Below, in pieces: positions 52,126 through 63,020 of a DNA stretch of 64,000 nt (position 1 is its first letter; every line of letters begins with the position of its first letter). The stretch is taken from the NCBI RefSeq assembly GCF_019578655.1, contig NC_063264.1, positions 22,777,688 through 22,841,687 of the forward strand, read 5' to 3'. The stretch comes from Ricinus communis. Lineage: Eukaryota > Streptophyta > Magnoliopsida > Malpighiales > Euphorbiaceae. The notes under the pieces are model-generated. The model ran no database searches and was not told the DNA's origin. It saw only the letters and a program-made list of their open reading frames with translations. The position numbers and the translations under genes were made by a program.

Positions 52126-54204
52126 TTATAAAAATCTTATTACCCGTCCATGATCATTACTGATGCGCACGCGATCCTGATGTAACCCATCAGGTGGCAT
52201 GTTCTATAAAAGCCACATCTCCAAATAGAAATCATCACATTTAATAAATATTATTGTCTAATGAAGTTATTCAACCATATCAAAATAACGATTAACAATT
52301 TAGAGTAAGACATCATGCAACTCATGTGGAAAACTGATAATATTTGGTATTATTATAACATTACTATAATAATACTTATATTATCTTCAATAATTAATAA
52401 TCTAGTGAAATTATTTACGTTGCGATACTAATAACCATATTAAGCATAAACTTCCAAAATAGCATATTAAATTCAGACTTAGCAATAGTGCAACGATTAA
52501 GTGACTTTAACTCACAGACCATGACCTCCTAGCTCGCCCGGTTGGAGCGAGCCGAACAAACGGACAATCTAGTCACGGAAAATAATTTATCAAAACACCA
52601 AACAATCGATCATTAATCCTAGGTCTAGACTCCTAGGATCGACTGCCTAAAATCTCGACTCGGAGAATTCCCACCGAAAATCGCGAACCTCCCTACAACA
52701 CGGACATTACTCCCCGTAAAAACGGGTCTAGGACCTGTCAAAAAAACACTTCAAATATCCAACAATTCAAACAACGGGAGTCGGGTCCCTAAACTTCACT
52801 ATTTCCCGACTCCGCCACATAGCACAAAATACGAGGCAGGCAAATTACCGAGACGCTCGGTCGCTCGGTCGACTCACCTCCAACCGCCGGAGTCCGATCG
52901 ACGATCCGAACACACCATCGGACTCACAACGACGTGCTGATGACGATCCCTGCTTTCAATTTTTTGATCCGACACCCGATCATCCGGAGAGATTTGCGGA
53001 CGTTCTCGGCCGTCGATTTGTAAACGAAGTCTGATTGCCACGAAACCGGTGCCATTGTGAAGCTTGAGCTGAGGAGAGTCGGGATACGTCCTTCGATCGT
53101 CCATAGCTCGCCGGAGCTCACCGAAAAAATCCAAAAATGTCGGCTCCCTCCACTTCGCCGGAACTCTCTCCTCCGGTCACCAAAACCGACGCCGCCACAG
53201 CCAAAATGAAGCTCTCTTCGAGGGAAGCCGATCGCCACCAAGATCGGCCGGAATGTCACGAACGACCGGAACGGCCCGGCCGCCCCACGCATGATTCCCA
53301 CGCCGACACCGCCATTCTCCGTCATTGCTACCACTGGCTGACGGCCAGCACACTTTAGCCCCCACCGACGACCCACGCCAGCCTCCTTCCTCTTCTTCTT
53401 CTTCGGCCATCACCCTCTCTCTCTCTCCCGATCTTCTTTCTCTCTCCCCGATCCTTCTTTCTTTCTTTCAATATCGACATTAAGCCCCCAAACTTTTTCT
53501 TATTATAATTTAGTCCCTGAACTTCTTAATTACTTACAATTTCATCCTGCAGAATTCCAATTTAACCTCTAAACTTCTTTTTAGCCTTTCAATTTAGCTC
53601 CTAACTATTCAATTTGGGCCAAATTAGAATTATTGAAAATATATAATTACATAAATACCCCTGACCGGCATATTTATTTACAAAAATACCAAACTCACAA
53701 ATTTCCATTAAAACCCCATAAATATAAAATTATACTTTCAATCCTTATTCCAAAATTAATTTTTGATTTTGTCCTAACACAAAATTAATTTAAATAATAA
53801 ATTTCCAACTTAAAATTTAATACCACTAATTAATTAGAATACCAATTTTTCTAAAATTATTTTATAAAAACATCCCTTACAATTTTCAATTTTCCCAAAA
53901 TTCTTTTATAAAAACATCCCTTACAATTTCTACCATAATTTTTCCAATATATAATTTTATTTATACATATACATATACATTGGGGAAAAATTAGAATAAC
54001 CAAAAACATATTCTACCCTTCAAATAATTTACTTGATTAATATCTTAAAATTTCAAACCAATTGAGTATAGAAAAATAACTCATTCAATTGACTAATATT
54101 AAAATTTTCATTAAAACATTTCAAATTAAACCAAATAAAAATAAAGCTAAAATTAACTTAAATAAAAACTCATTATTAAATATATAAAAATTCCGGATAT
54201 TACA

Positions 54205-54209
54205 CCACT
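54205..54209. other. Target-site duplication, right copy (CCACT)
   Basis: CCACT directly follows the CA end at 54204 and is the partner of 50980-50984. The next bases, TTTTTTAGGGGTTATTTTC, continue the interrupted type b monomer. Confidence 0.9.
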
Positions 54210-57200
54210 TTTTTAGGGGTTATTTTCTAATATTAATAAATATACCCCTTTTTTGGAGTTATTTTCTCCTTTTGAAAGATATACCCCTCTTACGGGGTTG
54301 TTTTCTATATTCACAAATGTACCCCTCTTACGGGGTTATTTTCTCGTATTAAAAAATATACCCCCTTTTTAGGGTTGTTAACTAATATTGATAAACATAT
54401 CCCTCTTATGGGATTGTTCTCTAGTATTGACAAATATACCATTTTTCTGGGGTTGTTTTCTCATTAAAAAATATACTATTTTTGGTGATGTTTTCTCATT
54501 TTGAAAGATATACCCACCTTACGGGTTTGTTTTCTCTATTCTTAAATGTACCGCTCTTACGGGCTTCTTTTCTAATATTGATAAATATATTTCTCTTACT
54601 GGGTTATTTTCAAATATTGACAAATATACCCCTCTTACGGGGTTGTTTTCTTATATTGGCAAATATACCCCACTTACGGGGTTGTTTTCTCTATTTACAA
54701 ATGTACCCTCTTACGAGCTTATTTTCTAATATTGACAAATATATGCCTCTTACGGGGTTGTTTTCTAATATTGCCAAAAATACCCTTCTTACGGGGTTGT
54801 TTTCTAATATTGACAAATATACCCCTCTTACGGGTTGTTTGCTCATATTGATAAATATATACCTCTTACGGGGTTGTTTTCTCATATTAAAAAATATACC
54901 ACTTTTTCGGGGTTGTTTTCTAATATTGATAAACATATCCCTCTTACGGGGTTGTTCTCTAGTATTGACAAATATAATCCTCGTATAGGGTTATTTTCTC
55001 TATTCACAAATGGACCCCTCTTACCGGCTTATTTTCTAATATTGACAAACCTACACCTCTTACGGGGTTGTTTTCTAAAATTGACAAATATACCGCTCTT
55101 ACGGGGTTGTTTTCTAATATTGACAAATATACCCATCTTACGGGGTGGCTTTCTCATATTATAAAATATACCACTTCTTTGGGGTTGTTTTCTAATATTA
55201 ATAAACATACCCCTCTTACGGGGTTATTTTCTAATATTGATAAATATACCGCTCTTACGGGGTTGTTTTCTAATATTGACAAATATACCCATCTTACAGG
55301 GTGGCTTTCTCATATTATAAAATATACTACTTTTTTGGAGTTGTTTTGTAATATCGATAAACATACCCCTCTAACGGGGTTGTTTTCTAATATTAATAAA
55401 TATACCCCTCTTACGGGGTTGTTTGTTCATTTTAAAATATATACCACTTTTTTGTAGTTGTTCTCTCATTTTGAAAGATACAACCCTATTGCCGGGTTGT
55501 TTTCTAATATTGACAAATATACTCCTCTTACGGGGTTGTTTTCTCATAATAAATAAAAAAATACCACTCTTTTAGAGGTTGTTTTCTAATATTAATAAAT
55601 ATACCACATTTTTGGGGTTATTTTCTCATTTTGAAAGATATACCCCTTTTACGGGGTTGTTTTCTCTATTCACAAATGTACCCCATCTTACGAGATTATT
55701 TTCTCTATTCTTAAATGTACCGCTCTTACGGGCTTTTTTTCTAATATTGACAAATATATCCCTCTTACTGGGTTATTTTCAAATATTGACAAATATACCC
55801 CTCTTACAGGGTTGTTTTCGCATATTGACAAATATACCCCTCTTACGGGATTGTTTTCTCTATTAACAAATGTACCACTCTTACGAGATTATTTTCTAAT
55901 ATTGACAAATATATGCCTCTTACGGGGTTATTTTCTAATATTGACAAATTTACCCATCTTACGGGGTTGTTTTCTCTATTCTTAAATGTACTGCTCTTAC
56001 GGGCTTTTTTTTTTAATATTGACAAATATATCCCTCTTACTGGGTTATTTTCAAATATTGACAAATATACCCTTCTTACGAGGTTGTTTTCTCATATTGA
56101 CAAATATATCCCTCTTACTGGGTTATTTTCAAATATTGACAAATATACCCTTCTTACGAGGTTGTTTTCTCATATTGACAAATATACCCCTCTTACGGGG
56201 TTATTTTCTCTATTCACAAATGGACCCCTCTTACGGGCTTATTTTCTAATATTAACAAATCTACACCTCTTACAGGGTTGTTTTCTCATATTGACAAAAA
56301 TACCCCTTTTCTGGGGTTATTTTCTCATTTTGAAAGATATACCCATATTACGGGGTTGTTTTCTATTATTGACAAATATACCCCTCTTACGAGTTGTTTT
56401 CTCATATTAAGAAATAAATCACTTTTTTTTTAGTTGTTTTCTCATTTTGAAAGATACTTCCCTATGGCGGGGTTATTTTCTAATAATGAAAAATATACCG
56501 CTCTTACGGGATTGTTTTATCATATTGATAAATATATTTCTGTTACAGAGTTGTTTTCTAATATTAACAAATATGCCCTTTTTACGGGGTTGTTTTCTCA
56601 TATTAAAAAATATACCACTTTTTGGGGTTGTTTTCTCTATTCACAAATGTACCCCTCTCACGGGGTTGTTTTCTAATATTTACAAATATACCTCTCTTAC
56701 AGAGTTGTTTTCTCATATTAAAAAATATACCACTTTTTTGGGGTTGTTTTTTTCAGTTTGAAAGATATACCCATCTTATGTGTTGTTTTCTCTATTCACA
56801 AATGTACCCTTTTTACGGGCTTATTTTCTAATATTGACAAATATATCTTTGTTACGGGGTTGTTTTCTAATATTTACAAATATATCTCTTACGGGATTGT
56901 TTTATAATATTGATAAATATACCCCTTTTACGGAGTTGTTTTCTCTATTCACAAATGTACCCCTCTTAAGAGCTTCTTTTCTAATATTGACAAAAATACC
57001 CCTCTTATGGCGTTGTTTTCTAAAGTTGACAAATATACCCCTCTTATAGAGTTGTTTTCTAATATTGATAAATACACCCATCTTACGGGGTTGTTTTCTC
57101 ATATTAAAAAATAAACCGCTTTTTTTGAGTTGTTTTCTCATGTTGAAAGATAAACCCCTCTTACAGGGTTGTTTTCTAATATTGACAAATAAACCCTCTA

Positions 57201-60200
57201 ACGGGGTTGTTTTCTCTATTCATAAATGTACCCTTCTCACGTGGTTGTTTTCTCTAATCACAAGTATACCCCTCTTACGCGCTTATTTTTTAATATTTAC
57301 AAATATATCCCTTTTACGAGGTTGTTTTCTAATACTGATAAATCTACCCCTCTTACGAGGTTATTTTCTATTATTTGCAAATATACATCTCTTAAGGGGT
57401 TGTTTTCTCATATTAAAAAATATACCACTTTTTTGGGTTGTTTTCTCATTTTGATAGATATACCCCATTTACGGCGTTGTTTTCTTATATTGACAAATAT
57501 ATCCCTCTTATGAGGTTGTTTTCACTATTCACAAATGTACCCCTCTTACGGGCTTATTTTCTAATATTGACAAATATACCCCTCTTACGAGGTTGTTTTC
57601 TCATTTTAAAAAATATACCACTTTTTAGAGTTGTTTTCTCTACTCACAGATGTATCTCTCTTACGGGGTTGTTTTCTAATATTTACAAATATACCTCTCT
57701 TATGGGGTTATTTTCTCATATTAAAAAATATACCACTTTTTTGGTGCTGTTTTCTTATTTTGAAAGATATACCCATCTTACAGGGTTGTTTTCTCTATTC
57801 ACAAATGTCTTACTTGCTTATTTTCTAATATTGACCAATACATCTTTATTACGGGTTGTTTTCTAATATTTACAAATATACCTATCTTACTGGGTTGTTT
57901 TCTCATGTTAAAAAATATACATTTTTGGCGTTGTTTTCTCATTTTGAAAGATATACCCCTCTTACGGGGTTGTTTTCTAATATTGATAAATATACCCCTC
58001 TTACGGGGTTGTTTTCTTTAATCACAAATATACCCCTCTTACGGGATTATTTTCTAATATTTACAAATATATCCCTCTTACAGGGTTTTTTTCTAATATT
58101 GACAAATATACCCCTCTTACGGGGTTGTTTTCTAATATTGACAAATATACCTATCTTACGGGGTTGTTTTCTCATTAAAAAATACCACTTTTTTTAGGTT
58201 GTTTTGTCTTTTTGAAAGATATACCCCTTTTACGGTGTTGTTTTCTCTATTCACAAATATACCCCTTTTATGGGCTTATTATCTAATATTGACAAATATA
58301 TCGCTCTTACGGGGTTGTTTTCTAATATTGACAAATATACCCCTCCTATAGGGTTGTTCTCTCATATTGACAAATATACTCCCCTTACGGAGTTGTTTTT
58401 TCTATTCACAAATGTACCCCTCTTACGAACTTATTCTCTAATATTGATAAATATATCCCTCTTATGGGGTTGTTTTTAATATTGAAGAACATATCCCTAT
58501 TACGGAGCTGTTTTCTAATATTGACAAATATACCCCTCTTACGGGGTTGTTTTCTCAATTTAAAAAATATACCACTTTTTTTGGATTGTTTTCTCATTTT
58601 AAAAGATATACCCCTATTACGGGGTTGATTTCTAATATTGACAAATATACCCCTCTTATGGGGTTGTTTTCTCTATTCACAAATGTACCCCTCTCATGGG
58701 CTTATTTGCTAATATTGACAAATATATCCCTCTTACGGGGTTATTTTCCAATATTGACAAATATACCCCTCTTACGGGGTTGTTTTCTAATATTGATAAA
58801 TATACCCCTCTTACGGGGTTGTTTTCTCGTTTTAAAAGATATACCCCTCTTACGGGGTTGTTTTTTCTATTTACAAATGTACCCGTCTTACATGTTGTTG
58901 TCTCACATTAAAAAATATACCACTTTTTTGGGATTGTTTCTCATTTTAAAAGATATATCCATCTCACAGGGTTGTTTTATTTATTCACAAATGTCCCCCC
59001 TCTTACGGGCTTATTTTCTAATATTAACAAATATATACCTCTTACGGGGTTGTTTTCTAGTATTGACAAATATATCTCTCTTACGGGGTTCTTTTCTCAT
59101 ATTAAAAAATATACCACTCTTTTGGGGTTATTTTCTTTTTTTGAAAGATATACCCCTTTTACGGGGTTGTTTTCTCTATTCACAAATGTAGCCCCCCTTA
59201 CAGGCTTATTTTCAAATCTTGACAAATATATCGCTCTTACGGGGTTGTTTTCTAATATTGACAAATATATCACTCTTACAGCGTTGTTTTCTCATATTGA
59301 CAAATATACCCCTCTTACAGGGTTGTTTTCTCTATTGATAAATCTACCCTTCTTACGGGCTTATTTTCTAATATTGACAAATATATCCCTCTTTCGGGGT
59401 TGTTTTCTAATATTGACAAATATACCCTTCTTACGGGGTTGTTTTCTCATATTAAAAAATATACCACTTTTTTGGGGTTTTTCTCTCATTTTGAAAGATA
59501 TACCCCTCTTATGGAGTTGTTTTCTCTATTCACAAATGTACCTCTTTTACGGGCTTATTTTCTCATATTGACAAATATATCCCTCTTACGGGGTTGTTTT
59601 CTAATATTGAAAAATATACCCCTCTTACGGGGTTGTTTTCTAATATTGACAAATATACCCCTCTTACGAGGTTTTTTCTAATATTGACAAACATACCCTT
59701 CTTACGAGGTTGTTTTCTCATATTAAAAAATATACCACTTTTTTGGGGTTGTTTTCTCATTTTAAAAAATATACCCCTCTTACGGGGTTGTTTTCTCTAA
59801 TCACAAATATACCCCTCTTACGGGCTTATTTTCTAATATTTACAAATATATCCCTCTTAAGCGGTTGTTTTCTAATATTGACAAATATAACCCTCTTACG
59901 GGGTTGTTTCCTAATATTGACAAATATAACTCTTACGGAGTTATTTTCTAATATTAAATAATATACCTCTTTTTTGGGGTTTTATTTCTCATTTTAAAAG
60001 ATATACCCCTCTTACAGGTTGTTTTCTCTATTCACAAATGTAACCCTATTACGAGCTTATTTTCTAATATTGACAAACATACCCCTTTTACAGGATTGTT
60101 CTCTAATATTGACAAACATACCGCTCCTACGAGGTTCTCTTCTCATATTGACAAATATAACCCTCTTACAGGATTGTTTTCTAATATTATAAAATATATC

Positions 60201-61017
60201 AGTTTTTTGGGGTTGTTTTCATATTTTGAAAGATATACCCATCTTACGGGGTTGTTTTCTGTATTAACAAATGTACCCCTCTTACGGCTTATTTTCTAAT
60301 ATTGATAAATATGTCCCTCTTACGGGGTTGTCTTCTAATATTGATAAATATACCTCTCTTACGGGGTTGTTTTCTCATATTAAAAACTATACCACTTTTT
60401 ATGGTTGTTTTCTCATTTTGAAAGATATACCCCCTCTTACGGGGTTGTTTTCTCTATTAACAAATGTACCTCTCTTACAGGGTTGTTTTCTCATATTAAA
60501 AAATATACAACTTTTTTGAGTTGTTTTCACATTTTAAAATATATACCCGTCTTACGGGGTTGTTTTCTCTATTCACAAATGTATCCCTCGTACGAGTTTA
60601 TATTTTAGTATTGAGAAATAAATCTCTCTTACAGGGTTGTTTTCTAGTATTGACAAATATACCTCTCTTACGGGATTTTTTTCTCATATTAAAAAATATA
60701 CCACTCTTTTGGATTTGTTTTCTCATTTTAAAATATATACCGCTCTTACGAGGTTGTTTTCTCTATTCACAAATGTACCCCTCTCACGGGGTTGTTTCCT
60801 CATATTAAAAAATATACCACTTTTTTGGATTGCTGTCTTATTTTGAAAAATATACCCCTCTTACGGGGTTGTTGTCTCATATTAAAAAATATACCACTTT
60901 TTTTGGTGTTGTTTTCTCTATTCACAAATGTACCCCTCTTACGGGCTTATTTTCTAATATTTACAAATATAACTCTCTTACGGGGTTGTTTTCTCTTACT
61001 AAAACATATACTACTTT
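54205..61017. repeat. 39-bp satellite array, right arm with 38-bp subtype c
   Basis: This is the same satellite, but rich in a third subtype in which TAATATTGAC is replaced by CTATTCACAAATGT. The unit is then 38 bp (example 54283-54320). Because 38 is not a multiple of three, each such unit shifts the frame, and open frames here are shorter and change repeat peptide along their length. Type c is often followed by a GGGCTTATTTTC unit. A 78-bp exact duplication starts at 56031 and 56109. A roughly 157-bp repeat is seen at about 55089 and 55246. The array stops within a monomer at about 61,017 against rRNA sequence. Confidence 0.95.
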
Positions 61018-61575
61018 AGTCTGGAAAATCGGGTGCCCTCAGCATTCGAATTGTAGTCTGGAAAAGCGTCCTCAGCGGCGGACCGGGCCTAAGTCCCCTG
61101 GAAGGGGGGCGCTAGAGAAGGTGAGAGCCTCATCCTGCCTGGACCCTGTCGCACCACGAGGTGCTGTCTATGAGTCGGGTTATTTGGGAATGCAGCCCAA
61201 ATCAGGCGGTAATTTCCGTCCAAAGCTAAATACGGGCAAGAGACCGATAGCGAATAAGTACTGTGAGGGAAAGATGAAAATGACTTTGAAAAGAGAGTTA
61301 AAGAGTGCTTGAAATTGTCGGAAGGGAAGCGGATGGGGCCGGCGATGTGCCCCAGTCGGATGTGGAACGGCCAAAAGTCGGTCCGCCATTCGGCTTAGGG
61401 TGCGGACCGACGAGGATTGCAGCGGAGGCCCAAGCCCAGGCTTTTGATACGCCTGTGGAGATGTCGTCGCACCGATTGTGGACTGCAGCGCGCTCCGTCA
61501 TAGTGTGTTTCGGCACCTGCGCGCTCCGGGCGTCAGCCAACGAGCTCCACATTTTTCCCGTCTTGAAACACGGAC
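61018..61575 (+). pseudogene. 25S rRNA fragment (5' domain), decayed
   Basis: The segment matches the 5' part of plant 25S rRNA, roughly mature positions 90-660, on the plus strand. Conserved landmarks in order are ATTCGAATTGTAGTCTGGA, CGGACCGGGCC, CCCTGTCGCACCACGAGG, TTTGGGAATGCAGCCC, GAGACCGATAGCGAA, GAGGGAAAGATGAAAA, AAAGAGTGCTTGAAATTGTC, GCTTTTGATACGCC, GTGGACTGCAGCGCGC and GTCTTGAAACACGGA. It starts and stops abruptly in mid-gene and carries many C-to-T and G-to-A changes at former CpG sites (for example GAGAGCCTCATCCTGCCTGG). It is therefore a truncated, methylation-decayed relic, not a functional rRNA gene. No ITS, 5.8S or 18S sequence adjoins it. Short protein frames across it are meaningless. 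Confidence 0.93.
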
Positions 61576-61937
61576 AGATAGTTGTTCTTTAAGTGACTTA
61601 TAAATATGCTTATTCAAAAACCTAACATGGCATGTTTAAATAGTAATACAAGTTGGTATGCAAAAAAATGAAGATGGAAAAAACAGCATTAAAACCTTTT
61701 AGAAAAGCAAACATTTGCGAGCATGTCTATCAGAAATAGCAATTGAGGAAAAAGAGCATTTTCATGGGAATCTGTCATAATAACATTGATTACTATGAGC
61801 AATAATTACTTGGGCAAGATAAAGTCAGAAGAGAACCCTGTTGTCATCAACTGAAGCTTATACAGCATTCCACGAGCATCAGACAACAAATACAAGAAAA
61901 ATGACTTTAGAATTGTGCAATAGTCTCATTTAATTAC
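61576..61937. other. AT-rich spacer, no recognised gene
   Basis: I recognise no gene, repeat or RNA here. It lies directly downstream (minus strand) of the last recognisable FAS1 exon, after a GT that could be a splice donor, so part of it may be decayed FAS1 intron or a further unrecognisable exon. Confidence 0.5.
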
Positions 61938-63020
61938 CTCATTTACCGAGTGATACCCATCAAGAACAAAAAGATCCTTCTTCACTTTTCATCTTCATTA
62001 TCTTTTAAACATCCTTCCTCAACTTTCTTCTTCATCATCCTTATCACAATCTGAGAGACTTTCACCGGAATCCTCCTATAGAAAACAAAATATACTTTTT
62101 TAGGGACAATATAAATTTCAGTATGAAGACTGAAGAAGACACCTCTTCCCATTCTTCATCACTCTCGACATCATAACCCAAATCTGTTTCCTTCCTAAAA
62201 GGATGGCGTGGGCCAACAACATCACTGAAAGAGCAACATATCCTATAATCAGTTCCACATCCAGTCCAGATGCAATCAATGTTTATAGCCAATACCTTTA
62301 CGGAAAACTTGCAAGAAAATTGTTACTAGAATTTAGAGCATGTACCTTTTCACAAAAAAAAGATTTTAGGGCCTATATCCATAATGGCATTGACAGAGTT
62401 GTAAAAAAATTCTAGATGCATATAGTATAATGTGCCAGAATAACACAGAATGTAGGTATACCTCAAAAATAATGATTATCCATGATGTGAAATAGAAAAA
62501 CTTAAAGAAACAGCAAAATAGCGACTTTAATCAAACTGTTAGTGCTTTCAGCAGTTGCAAGAAGTTCGCCTATCTTGCACAGACCTTCCCTCCGCATGTC
62601 TGCTGAGAGGCCGTAGTCTGTAGTCCCAGGACTAGAATCCATGACATTTTGTTCACAAATAATCCAGCTACATTTCCAAAATTTATCTAGCTAGTTCGGC
62701 TAACATCTGGACATGCTAATATATCATGAAAGAGGAGTTCACCTCTTCTTAGGCCAAATTCTAAAAAATGCAGGTCTGTCACTCTTGTCAAACTGCAACA
62801 ACTGCTTCCTCTAGATCTTTTCAGCATCAGAATTCTCTAAATTCGCTACACACGATCTATCATTGGAAGACTGTTCTCCTCCACTTACAAGCTTCTCTAC
62901 GCTCGACTCATCATCATGAGCAAGATCCCGGTTACCAGTTACCTGAAGTTCCTCAAATAATTCAGTCCTAGGCTTCCGACGTATGCTCCAATGTTGTTTT
63001 CTTTTTGAACAAATACTACC
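61938..63020 (-). pseudogene. FAS1: FAS1 (CAF-1 large subunit) gene fragment, broken
   Basis: Three exons of the plant CAF-1 large subunit are visible, with introns kept. FAS1 is a histone H3-H4 chaperone that acts in replication-coupled nucleosome assembly. Exon A (about 63020-62743) encodes KQHWSIRRKPRTELFEEL, then after an in-frame TAG (62811-62813) LLQFDKSDRPAFFRIWPKK, and ends AG|GT. Exon B (62224-62143) encodes DVVGPRHPFRK and DLGYDVESDEEWEE, between TTTCAG and GTGTCT. Exon C (62075-61938) begins after CTATAG with EDSGESLSDCDKDDEEE. It then shows an apparent 2-nt loss and a 1-nt gain that bring stops before the weak DGYHS-type tail. Splice phases agree across exon joins (AG|T gives serine). 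This is the acidic ED-rich region from the middle of FAS1; the N-terminal KER region and C terminus are absent. Retained introns mean a DNA-level copy, not a retrocopy. Identification rests on my recognition of the family's conserved segments. Confidence 0.85.

Larger units (their letters stand above)
50985..54204 (-). mobile_element. 3.2-kb solo LTR (Ty3/gypsy-like ends), precise insertion
   Basis: The element starts TGTCACGACCCC and ends GGATATTACA on the plus strand. On the minus strand it runs from TGTAATATCCGG to GGGGTCGTGACA, and that terminus style points to the minus strand as sense. It is flanked by an identical 5-bp duplication CCACT (50980-50984 and 54205-54209). Removing it with one CCACT restores a perfect satellite monomer. 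No second copy of the termini lies inside, and there is no gag, protease, reverse transcriptase, integrase or polypurine tract that I can see. It therefore looks like a single LTR left by recombination between two LTRs. A GC-rich part (about 52850-53400) and an AT-rich part (53460-54204) match B1. A non-autonomous element without LTRs is a less likely alternative. The superfamily call rests on terminal sequence and LTR length only. Confidence 0.8.

Noticed and set aside
1..61017. CRISPR-like regular array
   Set aside because: Repeats abut directly with no unique spacers, no cas genes are present, and the context is a plant nuclear genome.
1..61017. Bacterial -35-like TTGACA in most monomers
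   Set aside because: No suitably spaced -10 box exists and the genome is eukaryotic.
1..61017. G-quadruplex potential from GGGG in each monomer
   Set aside because: G runs are about 35 bases apart, too far for ordinary intramolecular quadruplexes.
61180..61592. Protein frames over the 25S fragment
   Set aside because: They are translations of rRNA-derived sequence on both strands.
62345..62410. Weak resemblance to a second FAS1 YGIWPKK-type exon on the minus strand
   Set aside because: The real RPAFFRIWPKK segment lies at the end of exon A (near 62,750). The 62.35-62.41 kb match is short, in poor frame, and lies inside the intron between exons A and B.
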